A DNA stretch of 33,378 nt. Origin: an uncultured Clostridium sp. (GTDB lineage: Bacteria > Bacillota > Clostridia > Lachnospirales > Lachnospiraceae). Made by a program: the position numbers and the translations under genes. Where the stretch lies: assembly GCA_900543885.1 (NCBI GenBank), contig UQTA01000034.1, forward strand, positions 1 through 33,378, in the 5' to 3' direction. A model generated the notes under the pieces. That model was given only the letters and a program-made list of their open reading frames with translations, was not told the DNA's origin and searched no databases. This document shows, piece after piece, positions 17,283 to 24,553 of this stretch (its first letter is position 1; each line of letters begins with the position of its first letter).

Positions 17283-18299
17283 TTATTCTCCCTTCGCTTT
17301 CTCGATCTTGTTTAACAGGTCGCCATACTGGGCACTGTATTTCTCATATACCGGCGAAATAGCCTTTCTGAACTCGGACTTGTCTACAGTATTTACTTCC
17401 ATTCCTGCATCTTTTAACTTCTGTAAAGTCTCATCCAACTGTTCTCCGGCAACTTTCCGTTCATATTTCACCATTTCGTACAATTCTTCTTTTACAATGG
17501 CCGCATCCTCGTCATTTAACTTCTTCCACATCAGGTCGCTGACCATAACCGGACATACGGGGTAGAAATGCTCTGTTAATGACAAATATTTCTGTACCTC
17601 ATAAAATCTGGAATTATAAATGGTAAACAATGGGTTTTCCTGACCATCTACTGCTTTTGTCTGAAGCGCAGTAAACAATTCGCCAAAACTCATAGATACT
17701 GCATCGATTCCCAATTCTCCTAAAGAATCAACACAAACCGAACTTTCCAGTGTTCTCATTCGGATCCCCTTTGCGTCTGCCGGATGAACGATAGGTCTGC
17801 TGGAGTTTGTCATACTTCTAAAACCAAGATCAAAGGTTCCATAAGTTTCGATTCCCTGTTTCTCCAGTCCCTTAAAGATCTCCTGTCCTGTTGCCCCATC
17901 TAAAACCTTAAAGGCTTCTTCTCTGGAATCAAACAAATAGGGGAAGTTAAATACGTCCATGTCCGGATCAAATCCGCTTAAGGTTGCCGCAACTGCCACT
18001 GTAATATCAATAGTTCCAAGCTGAAGTCCTTCTGTCATCTCACGCTCATCACCTAAGTTTCCATTTGGCTGGATATCAACAATAACTCTGTGGTTTGTTT
18101 TCTCTTCTACCTGTTTTTTAAACTCCAGAGCAGCTATATGATAAGGATGACCTTCTGCCTGACCATGTCCAAATGTTAAGTGGACCGGCTGTGCTTCACT
18201 TTCCTTTGCGTTTCCCATACCGCTGCACCCTGAAAGTGCCATTGCAGTCATTGCTGCCGCCGCAAAAACGGAAACTGCTTTCTTCCATTTCATTCCCAT
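17283..18299 (-). CDS. dctP: TRAP transporter substrate-binding lipoprotein (DctP)
   Basis: This extracytoplasmic solute receptor captures a carboxylated substrate and hands it to DctQM. The start at ATG 18299 (338 residues) is chosen because GAAGGGAG lies about eight bases upstream. An in-frame ATG at 18329 has no such site. The signal peptide has a lipobox LSGC (Cys25), so it is lipid-anchored, as expected in a Gram-positive. Family motifs are HPYHIAALEFKKQVEEKT, VFNFPYLFDS and GIRMRTLES, in which Arg182 should bind the substrate carboxylate. It is first in the operon and faces the GntR regulator across a palindromic operator. Confidence 0.95.
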   Translation of the reverse strand: MGMKWKKAVSVFAAAAMTAMALSGCSGMGNAKESEAQPVHLTFGHGQAEGHPYHIAALEFKKQVEEKTNHRVIVDIQPNGNLGDEREMTEGLQLGTIDITVAVAATLSGFDPDMDVFNFPYLFDSREEAFKVLDGATGQEIFKGLEKQGIETYGTFDLGFRSMTNSSRPIVHPADAKGIRMRTLESSVCVDSLGELGIDAVSMSFGELFTALQTKAVDGQENPLFTIYNSRFYEVQKYLSLTEHFYPVCPVMVSDLMWKKLNDEDAAIVKEELYEMVKYERKVAGEQLDETLQKLKDAGMEVNTVDKSEFRKAISPVYEKYSAQYGDLLNKIEKAKGE

Positions 18300-18318
18300 T
18301 ATGAAACTCCCTTCTTCC

Positions 18319-18339
18319 TGCATCATCATCTGATGCAGC
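18319..18339 (-). other. Small hairpin in the dctP leader
   Basis: CTGCATCA and TGATGCAG form an 8-bp perfect stem with a five-base loop about 20 bases upstream of the dctP start. It could protect the mRNA or influence translation; no riboswitch consensus is recognised. Confidence 0.4.
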
Positions 18340-18372
18340 TTTCACATCTTATACAAAACAGCTATTAATTCT

Positions 18373-18401
18373 TTGCCAACATGTCGGTTCTTTGTTATAA
18401 T
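18373..18401 (+). promoter_or_regulatory. Promoter of the GntR regulator gene
   Basis: TTGCCA (18373-18378) and a perfect TATAAT (18396-18401) lie 17 bases apart on the plus strand, about 112 bases upstream of the gntR start. The palindrome at 18437-18460 is 36 bases downstream of the -10 element, where bound regulator could block its own transcription. Confidence 0.6.
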
Positions 18402-18436
18402 TAGATGATAACAGCAACTTGTTAAAAAGAAAACGT

Positions 18437-18460
18437 ATTCATCTTGTATGCAAGATGAAT
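18437..18460. promoter_or_regulatory. Palindromic operator, probably for the GntR/FCD regulator
   Basis: ATTCATCTTG and CAAGATGAAT are perfect inverted 10-base arms around TATG. The core CTTGTATGCAAG fits the TTGTATACAA-type sites used by FCD-class GntR proteins. It lies between the divergent dctP and gntR genes. Further half-site-like TATACAAAACA words occur at 18350-18360 and 18470-18480. A degenerate copy is found at 25747-25770. Confidence 0.6.
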
Positions 18461-18512
18461 GTAAGTGATATACAAAACAAGCCAAAAACTCATATAAAGG
18501 GGATCAACTGAC

Positions 18513-19169
18513 ATGAAGAAAACAGACACAAACTTAAAACAAATCGCTTATGAGACCATAAAATCAAAGATCATCCACTGCGAATACAAGCCAAATGACA
18601 TTTTAAGCGAAATGATGTTAATGGAAGAGATCGACGCAAGCCGCACGCCCATCCGTGAAGCCTTAAATATGCTGGCCCAGGAGCAGTTAGTCCAGATCAT
18701 TCCCAAAAAGGGGATCATGGTCCTGCCGCTGACCATGAAAGAGATCGCCATGACCTTTGAAGCCAGACTGCTCATGGAACCCTATATTATTGAAAACTAC
18801 AGCAAATATATTGATATGGATAAACTTCTTGAATTAGAAGAACAGACAAATAAGATCTTAAGCAGTGATATCTTAGAGCAGAAAGACGCCGTTATCTTCT
18901 GCAATATTGACGATGCCTTACACCGCACCATTGCCGACGCCTGTAAAAACAAATACCTGAACATGAACCTGTCCCAGATCTACGACCAGAATATCCGCAT
19001 CCGCATTCTGGGTGAGCAAAACATCTGGGAACGCCACAAAGTAGCCGCCATGGAACACTTAGAGCTGATCAACTACATCAAAAACCACGACCTGCCAAGC
19101 GCAGTGGCTTCTATACGGGTGCATCTGATACATTCTAAAGAAGCGGCGGTGGCATCGTTTTTAAGTTGA
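18513..19169 (+). CDS. GntR family transcriptional regulator, FCD subfamily
   Basis: This 218-residue DNA-binding regulator probably senses the sugar acid, or a catabolite, of the divergent TRAP operon. The winged helix occupies residues ~10-75, with MEEIDASRTPIREALNML as the recognition region. The FCD ligand domain follows at ~80-215 and retains the metal-binding pattern Asp133-x3-His137, His182 and His204, so a metal-chelated carboxylate effector is plausible. An AAGGGG site precedes ATG 18513. A palindrome upstream is its likely operator. The gene is monocistronic and ends at a strong terminator. FCD regulators are usually repressors released by substrate; the direction here is not known. 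Confidence 0.92.
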   Translation: MKKTDTNLKQIAYETIKSKIIHCEYKPNDILSEMMLMEEIDASRTPIREALNMLAQEQLVQIIPKKGIMVLPLTMKEIAMTFEARLLMEPYIIENYSKYIDMDKLLELEEQTNKILSSDILEQKDAVIFCNIDDALHRTIADACKNKYLNMNLSQIYDQNIRIRILGEQNIWERHKVAAMEHLELINYIKNHDLPSAVASIRVHLIHSKEAAVASFLS

Positions 19170-19181
19170 TCCAAGATCAAA

Positions 19182-19228
19182 GCCATTTTATGATCCATGA
19201 TAGACCAGATCATAAAATGGCAGCTTTT
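19182..19228. terminator. Bidirectional terminator between gntR and tctA
   Basis: GCCATTTTATGATC (19182-19195) pairs perfectly with GATCATAAAATGGC (19208-19221), a 14-bp stem with a 12-base loop, followed by AGCTTTTTA on the plus strand. It separates the convergent gntR and tctA genes. Confidence 0.85.
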
Positions 19229-19239
19229 TAGTTCTTAGA

Positions 19240-20766
19240 TCAATCATCATTTGCCTGTATGATATTTTCCATAGTTTCTGTTGGATTCTTCTTTGATTTT
19301 AATACATCTGATATCAGTGGCCATACTAAACAAACCAGAGAAATGATCAGTAAAACGCAGGATATCGGACGCGTAAAAAATTCTTTATAACTTCCATGGG
19401 CATAGCTGATACCTTGGCGGAAATAACGTTCCAATTTACTTGAAAGGATAAATGCCAGTACCAACGGAGAAGTCGGCAGTCCCGCAATACTCATAAAGAT
19501 AGCCAGCACACACCATGCCAACATAACATAAATATTAAACATAGTATTGGAAATTCCATAACCACCTATATAACAGATCACAAGAATAACTGTGTATAAA
19601 TAGTGATACGGAACTTTCAAAATGTATGGAAACCACCTTTTTGTTAAAATCTGTATTACATAAGTAACAATTGCCGACACCAAAACACACGCAAATATCA
19701 GCATGGCCAAATCTGGCTGTTCTGTCATGAATAGCGGTCCCGCCTGTAATCCATGAATCGTCAGACCTGCGATCAGCATCGCTGTAATTCCATCTCCAGG
19801 AATTCCTAGTGCCATCATTGGGATCAACGCACCACCTAAAGATGCATTGTTTGCAGTTTCTGATGCCCATACACCTGCTGGATTTCCTTTTCCAAAACTA
19901 TCTGGATCTTTACTGATACTTTTTGCATATCCATAAGCCACCATATTAGAAATACCAGAACCCATGCCTGGAAGAAAACCAATCCACAGACCGGTTGCAA
20001 AAGCAAATAAAATAGTCTTGATATTGTCAAAAATATCTTTCAACCCAATACCAATCCCCTTCATATTCACTACATCTGCTTCCGGCATCTTTCCTTCTCC
20101 CAATGCAGAATCACGGATGATCTGACACATAGCAAACATTCCCAACATCTGCGCTACTGTACTGAGTCCAGAACTAAGGTATACACTTCCAAATGTAAAA
20201 CGCTGTGATCCATTAATAGGATCCATGCCTACACATCCCATAAGCAGCCCAATACCTGCAGCCATGATCCCTTTAAAAATATTTCCTTTTGATAAAGAAG
20301 CAATCAATGTAATGGCACAAAAACACAGTGAAAAATATTCCCATGGTCCCAGATGAAGCGCAAATTCTGCTATAACCGGAGATAATACAGTTGCAATGAT
20401 AACGGAAACCACCGTTCCTATAAAGGAAGCCGTCATACCAATTCCTAATGCTTTTCCCGCTTGCCCTTTCTTTGTCATAGGAAAGCCGTCAAAACAAGTG
20501 GCAATAGCGGAAGAAGACCCCGGAATACCGATTAAAACCGCCGAAATAAAAGTTCCCGATACTCCGCCGATCCAAATGGCAAGAAGTAATACAAAAGAAG
20601 TTTCCGTAGAAAGGCCAAATGTAATAGGAAGCAATAAAGCAATACCAAGGGTAGCTGAAAGTCCTGGAATTGCGCCAAATACAATTCCTAACGAAACCAT
20701 GGCTATGATCAACAGGAAATTGACTGGCTGCAGACAGATCAGCAATGCATTCATATAATCCGTCAT
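19240..20766 (-). CDS. tctA: Tripartite tricarboxylate transporter large permease (TctA)
   Basis: This 508-residue membrane permease of the TTT family imports di- or tricarboxylates or other organic acids using an ion gradient. The conserved FGAIPGLSATLGIALLLP (residues ~31-48) opens the first repeat. IGIPGSSSAIATCFDGFPM is the family loop, with the more usual GTPGD changed here to GIPGS. A second-repeat GFLPGMGSGISNMVAYGYAK follows, then the late MMALGIPGDGITAMLIAG. About 11 helices are visible. The gene lies 17 bases downstream of tctB. The nearby enolase-family gene suggests the substrate is processed by that enzyme, but no specific substrate can be read. Confidence 0.95.
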   Translation of the reverse strand: MTDYMNALLICLQPVNFLLIIAMVSLGIVFGAIPGLSATLGIALLLPITFGLSTETSFVLLLAIWIGGVSGTFISAVLIGIPGSSSAIATCFDGFPMTKKGQAGKALGIGMTASFIGTVVSVIIATVLSPVIAEFALHLGPWEYFSLCFCAITLIASLSKGNIFKGIMAAGIGLLMGCVGMDPINGSQRFTFGSVYLSSGLSTVAQMLGMFAMCQIIRDSALGEGKMPEADVVNMKGIGIGLKDIFDNIKTILFAFATGLWIGFLPGMGSGISNMVAYGYAKSISKDPDSFGKGNPAGVWASETANNASLGGALIPMMALGIPGDGITAMLIAGLTIHGLQAGPLFMTEQPDLAMLIFACVLVSAIVTYVIQILTKRWFPYILKVPYHYLYTVILVICYIGGYGISNTMFNIYVMLAWCVLAIFMSIAGLPTSPLVLAFILSSKLERYFRQGISYAHGSYKEFFTRPISCVLLIISLVCLVWPLISDVLKSKKNPTETMENIIQANDD

Positions 20767-20783
20767 TTTTCTTCTCCTCTCTT

Positions 20784-21251
20784 CTACTCAAATAGTATGC
20801 CAGACGGCAGTTTTATCTGAAAACCATAAACAAACATTGCATAGAGACTGGCTGTAACTACCACAGAAATAATGATTGCCGTAACCAGCCGCACCTTACT
20901 TTCTCCCTTAAGATCATAAATAAATGCAAAAGTAGCAAAGGGCGTCGTAAATAAAAATCCCAGATAATTCATAGCAACAGCATAAAGAAGCAGTTTCATA
21001 AAGCTTAATGTTATTTTACAGATACCTCCCTTGGGAAAATATGGCTTTTCCTCCCTTTTTCGTTCTATGACCCCTTTGATCAATAAAGCTAGAGAACTGA
21101 CCGCAATAAGAAGCAGTGCTACATATGGCACGATCCTTGGTCCTGGTTCCAATAATTTAGCCGGTTGTTTGATAAACCGGGTAAAATACAGAAAAAAAGC
21201 ACTTCCCACCAGACCTGTAATACCGGTGATCGTATCTCTGTGCATTTTCAT
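20784..21251 (-). CDS. tctB: Tripartite tricarboxylate transporter small permease (TctB)
   Basis: This small membrane subunit has four hydrophobic helices; LLEPGPRIVPYVALLLIAVS around the first loop matches the TctB family. The open frame extends back to 21332, inside tctC. The first 27 residues of that longer frame do not look like TctB, so I place the start at ATG 21251 (155 residues), with AGGAG about 12 bases upstream; ATG 21245 is also possible. It lies between tctC and tctA in the normal C-B-A order. Confidence 0.88.
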   Translation of the reverse strand: MKMHRDTITGITGLVGSAFFLYFTRFIKQPAKLLEPGPRIVPYVALLLIAVSSLALLIKGVIERKREEKPYFPKGGICKITLSFMKLLLYAVAMNYLGFLFTTPFATFAFIYDLKGESKVRLVTAIIISVVVTASLYAMFVYGFQIKLPSGILFE

Positions 21252-21312
21252 ATTCCCAATCTTCTCCTTTCTAAAATGTCCTGAGAGAGATCCCTTAGGA
21301 CATCCTTTTCCA

Positions 21313-22392
21313 TTATTCCACTTCACATACACCTAAGCTTTTTGCAATGTCTACAAACTGTGCATATTCTTTATCATGAATCTCCTTAGACTCTTCCAAA
21401 TCATGCCAGCCTGGAATGCAGCCAATGCTCGCAATACCGTCTTTTACAGTTGGATCTTCTGCTACCGCTTTCATAGCCTCATTCATTTCAGCTACCATCT
21501 TTTCATCCATACCTGCAGGTCCTAAAAGATAATGATATATAGACATTGTACAATTCTCGTATCCCTGTTCCTGTAATGTCTTATAATTATCCGGTAATTC
21601 TTCCGGGTAATCTCCAATCGTAATTCCATCTGATGCAACAGTGCCAATTACTTTTAACTTTCCTGCTTTTTCATACTCTACTGCATTTCCAACGCCAACA
21701 ACACCTACATCAATGAATCCGCCTGCAAGATTGGTAAGACGGTCTGTTTCTGATGCACACTCAACAGAATTCAACTCAATACCAAGTTCTTTACTTAACA
21801 TTCCAAATAAAAATGTATTAGAGCCAGATGCAGGCATGCCTGCATTTAATTCTCCTGGATGTTCCTTAGCATACTCTACAAAACCTGTAAAATCATCATA
21901 AGGAGCATCAGCCGGAACTGCTAACGTAAGAAATCCATTGTCCTGAAGGCATGCGATCAATGTGAAATCTTTGTTCGGATCAATATCAGTATTACCCGTA
22001 ATATACTGTATATTTAAAGCAGACGTTGCCACTGTAAGAGTTGTTCCATCAGGCTTTGCATTTGCTACTGTCTGATGCCCCACCGTATTACTGTCATAAT
22101 TGGTAACGGTTGTTTTAAGTCCATATAATCGATTCAATCCTTCACTGTAATAACGGATTCCCAAATCAGAGCCGCCACCTGCTTTTCCAGGAACAACCAG
22201 TGTGATCGTTTCATCTTTTGGGAAACCAATTTCTGTATCAGCAGCCGCCTTACTGTCATTTTCCTGCGTTTCCGCTTCAGAAGCTGCCGCAGTAGAAACT
22301 GTTTCATCTTTTTTTTCAGAACAGCCTGCCATTCCTGCTACCGCTGCCAGGATCACACCTGCCGCTAAAAAACGATACAAATTCTTTTTCAT
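21313..22392 (-). CDS. tctC: Tripartite tricarboxylate transporter substrate-binding lipoprotein (TctC/Bug)
   Basis: This 359-residue extracytoplasmic receptor delivers its ligand to TctAB. The signal peptide ends in a lipobox GMAGC (Cys24), followed by an acidic Ser/Ala/Glu linker (~25-52). The Bug-fold motifs are ITLVVPGKAGGGSDLGIRYY (first ligand loop), VGHQTVANAKPDGTTL, and PASGSNTFLFGMLSKELGIE (second ligand loop). The charged residues in both loops fit a carboxylate ligand. AAGGAG lies upstream of ATG 22392. It is first in the tctCBA operon, with its own promoter facing the double-LysR gene. Confidence 0.94.
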   Translation of the reverse strand: MKKNLYRFLAAGVILAAVAGMAGCSEKKDETVSTAAASEAETQENDSKAAADTEIGFPKDETITLVVPGKAGGGSDLGIRYYSEGLNRLYGLKTTVTNYDSNTVGHQTVANAKPDGTTLTVATSALNIQYITGNTDIDPNKDFTLIACLQDNGFLTLAVPADAPYDDFTGFVEYAKEHPGELNAGMPASGSNTFLFGMLSKELGIELNSVECASETDRLTNLAGGFIDVGVVGVGNAVEYEKAGKLKVIGTVASDGITIGDYPEELPDNYKTLQEQGYENCTMSIYHYLLGPAGMDEKMVAEMNEAMKAVAEDPTVKDGIASIGCIPGWHDLEESKEIHDKEYAQFVDIAKSLGVCEVE

Positions 22393-22422
22393 AGTTTTTT
22401 CTCTCCTTTTTCATATCATATT

Positions 22423-22448
22423 TAACAGAGCAATCTTTCGCTCTGTTA
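22423..22448 (-). promoter_or_regulatory. Inverted repeat in the tctC leader
   Basis: TAACAGAGC (22423-22431) and GCTCTGTTA (22440-22448) form a 9-bp stem with an 8-base loop, about 30 bases upstream of the tctC start. It may be an operator for the adjacent regulator or a leader hairpin. Confidence 0.4.
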
Positions 22449-22458
22449 TTTGCATTTT

Positions 22459-22490
22459 TAGCAATTTTGCTATATTTTTTCGCTAATCGC
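22459..22490. promoter_or_regulatory. Candidate LysR-type binding sites between tctC and the double regulator
   Basis: TAGCAATTTTGCTA (22459-22472) is a near-perfect palindrome with the short-arm AT-rich form of LysR boxes. CGCTAATCGC (22481-22490) is a related imperfect site one to two helical turns away. They lie between the tctC -10 element and its start codon, so binding could repress tctC or act from an unusual position. Confidence 0.35.
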
Positions 22491-22503
22491 TTTTATATTT
22501 CGT

Positions 22504-22532
22504 ATTATATACTTCGATTTTGCATTTTACAA
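22504..22532 (-). promoter_or_regulatory. Promoter of the tctCBA operon
   Basis: On the minus strand, TTGTAA (22532-22527) and a perfect TATAAT (22509-22504) are separated by 17 bases, giving a leader of about 105 bases before tctC. Confidence 0.6.
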
Positions 22533-22587
22533 AGCCATTTTGATTATAGTGTTCATATCATTTTAGTTATAGTAAACTCATTTTTTC

Positions 22588-22615
22588 TTGACACTCATTA
22601 GATTTTGTTTATAAT
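22588..22615 (+). promoter_or_regulatory. Promoter of the double-LysR/enolase operon
   Basis: A perfect TTGACA (22588-22593) and a perfect TATAAT (22610-22615) are 16 bases apart, 33 bases before the start of the regulator gene. Upstream, TTATAGT is directly repeated at 22544-22550 and 22567-22573, about two helical turns apart, and may be an activator site. Confidence 0.7.
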
Positions 22616-22648
22616 TAAAAAAAACAACAAGAAAGGGGTGGATCTCAC

Positions 22649-24553
22649 ATGACAACACGACAGCTTTATTATCTTACTGTTATATCTGATTTTGGAAATC
22701 TCTCAGCAGCAGCACAGGCATTGCAGATTTCTCAGCCTGCACTCAGCAAATTTCTTACTGAATATGAAACCTCACTGGGCTTCCAGATCTTCCTTCGTTA
22801 TCACAGACAGTTGGTGCCTACTTCTGTAGGACGCTGTGTAATCGAATATGCACATAAAATCGTAAATGAACAAACAAGACTTTCCCAGTCACTAAGAATG
22901 ATCACAAATATGGATCATTCCTGTATCCGCCTGGCAACCGGCCCCAATCGCGGATCCATGATATACAGCCGTATTTACCAGTCATTTATAAACCGTTATC
23001 CCAATATTTCATTATCTTTAACAGAGCTTTACTCTAATGAACAAACGAACGCTGTTTTGCATGGGCAGGTAGATCTGGCAATTGGTTCTGGAAAAGCCTC
23101 TGATAAAGTAACAGATATTCCCATTGCCTATGAAGAGCTTCTGGTTGCACTTCCTGCAGCTCATCCATTAGCCACTTCCAGCAAGATCCGTCTGGCTGAT
23201 CTGAAAGATACCCCATTTGTACTACAGGGGCCCCGACACAGCATTCGCATCCTTGCAGAAGAACTTTTTAAGGAAGCAGGCTTTGAACCTGTGATCACTT
23301 TTGAGTCAGATAATGTGATTCTTGTTGATTCTATGCTCCATCACGCAGCTGGAGCAGGTCTTGTATCCAAAACATATGTCACACCTTGTAATGAGCTGGT
23401 GTTTCTTCCTTTAGATCCACCTGTTCACCAGGTCACACATCTTCGTTTTCCTCTGGGGTATAAACTGACAGAACCGGAAAAATATCTCGCATCTTTACTG
23501 ATCCAGGATCTGCAGTCTGATCCAGATCAACACTTTGAGATCATTCCATCCTCACAGGTCAACGATCTGCTTCTGGCTGCTGACCTGTCATTAGGAAGTA
23601 AAGGTTCAGGTATTTCTGCACCAGATATCCCTGGTACTTTGGCATCCACACAAAATCCTCCTGAATTAAATCTGAATCTACAACTGCTGCGTTACGTTAT
23701 TGCCATTGTTGATGAAAAAAGTCTGACAAAAGCTGCCGAAAAATTTTATCTTACCCAGCCTGCTCTTTCCCGGTATCTGCATGGTATGGAAAAAGTGCTT
23801 TGTACCAAATTATTTACCCGCAAACATAATACACTGCTCCCCACCAATGCTGGAAAGGTATTTGTCAACTTCGCCCGTAACATCCTGCAGATTGAAGCTG
23901 AAATGTCCGAACATATTAAAGCTTATCAGCAAGGACATGAGGGAAGTATTTACCTGCAATGTGATCCCAGTCTGATACATATTATACAAACTCAGATTGT
24001 TTCTGCTTTTCAGGAACAGCATCCAGATATCCAGCTTCATATCACCTGCGGTAACCGTGAACAAATCCAGGAAGCTCTTTTAAATGCATCCGCAGATTAT
24101 GGCATCTATTTTTCCTGTGAAGAAGAACATCCCATTTTAGACAGCCGTATTCTGGATGAAGATGAACTAGTATATTGTTCTAAAAACGATATTGCTTCCT
24201 GTTCTTTAGAATCTGCAAAAGCTATGATGGTCCCTCAGACAAATGCGCTGCACTGCGAACAGGAACGTTTATTCCAACAGATATGTCCGGCCTGTGTATC
24301 CTCCATTTGTGAGGCTATTCCATCCATCCTGCATTTTCTGGAAAAAAATGGAATTGGCAACACGATCCTTCCATCAAAGATTTTTGCTGACACTCCTGAT
24401 GATATTCATTCCTTTACACCACCTCAGGGATATTTTCTGATCATGGCCCATCATCCGATCCGCGCCATGCCCCCTGTGACCCGAGATTTGGAAAATTTGC
24501 TTTATGACACATTTGAAACCTATTTTGAACATTATGAGGAGGTATTTTCATGA
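22649..24553 (+). CDS. Tandem double LysR-type transcriptional regulator (two full LTTRs fused)
   Basis: This 634-residue protein contains two complete LysR regulators in one chain. Copy 1: winged HTH at ~1-60 (LSAAAQALQISQPALSKFL at 18-36) and a periplasmic-binding-like ligand domain at ~91-290. A Ser/Gly/Pro-rich linker follows at ~300-340. Copy 2: HTH at ~341-400 (LTKAAEKFYLTQPALSRYL at 359-377) and a second ligand domain at ~430-625. Normal LysR proteins have ~300 residues and tetramerise, so one such chain supplies a dimer's worth of DNA-binding heads. The halves are clearly diverged, and the second is cysteine-rich (~10 Cys, including CPAC at 546-549). No stop, frameshift or second ribosome site interrupts the reading frame. 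It probably controls the divergent tctCBA and the overlapping enolase-family gene. Confidence 0.92.
   Translation: MTTRQLYYLTVISDFGNLSAAAQALQISQPALSKFLTEYETSLGFQIFLRYHRQLVPTSVGRCVIEYAHKIVNEQTRLSQSLRMITNMDHSCIRLATGPNRGSMIYSRIYQSFINRYPNISLSLTELYSNEQTNAVLHGQVDLAIGSGKASDKVTDIPIAYEELLVALPAAHPLATSSKIRLADLKDTPFVLQGPRHSIRILAEELFKEAGFEPVITFESDNVILVDSMLHHAAGAGLVSKTYVTPCNELVFLPLDPPVHQVTHLRFPLGYKLTEPEKYLASLLIQDLQSDPDQHFEIIPSSQVNDLLLAADLSLGSKGSGISAPDIPGTLASTQNPPELNLNLQLLRYVIAIVDEKSLTKAAEKFYLTQPALSRYLHGMEKVLCTKLFTRKHNTLLPTNAGKVFVNFARNILQIEAEMSEHIKAYQQGHEGSIYLQCDPSLIHIIQTQIVSAFQEQHPDIQLHITCGNREQIQEALLNASADYGIYFSCEEEHPILDSRILDEDELVYCSKNDIASCSLESAKAMMVPQTNALHCEQERLFQQICPACVSSICEAIPSILHFLEKNGIGNTILPSKIFADTPDDIHSFTPPQGYFLIMAHHPIRAMPPVTRDLENLLYDTFETYFEHYEEVFS

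Noticed and set aside
22649..24553. Double LysR reading frame as an assembly artefact from two adjacent regulator genes
   Set aside because: The frame is continuous, there is no ribosome binding site or start-like codon context near residue 340, and the linker has a normal composition; sequencing error would have to remove a stop precisely.
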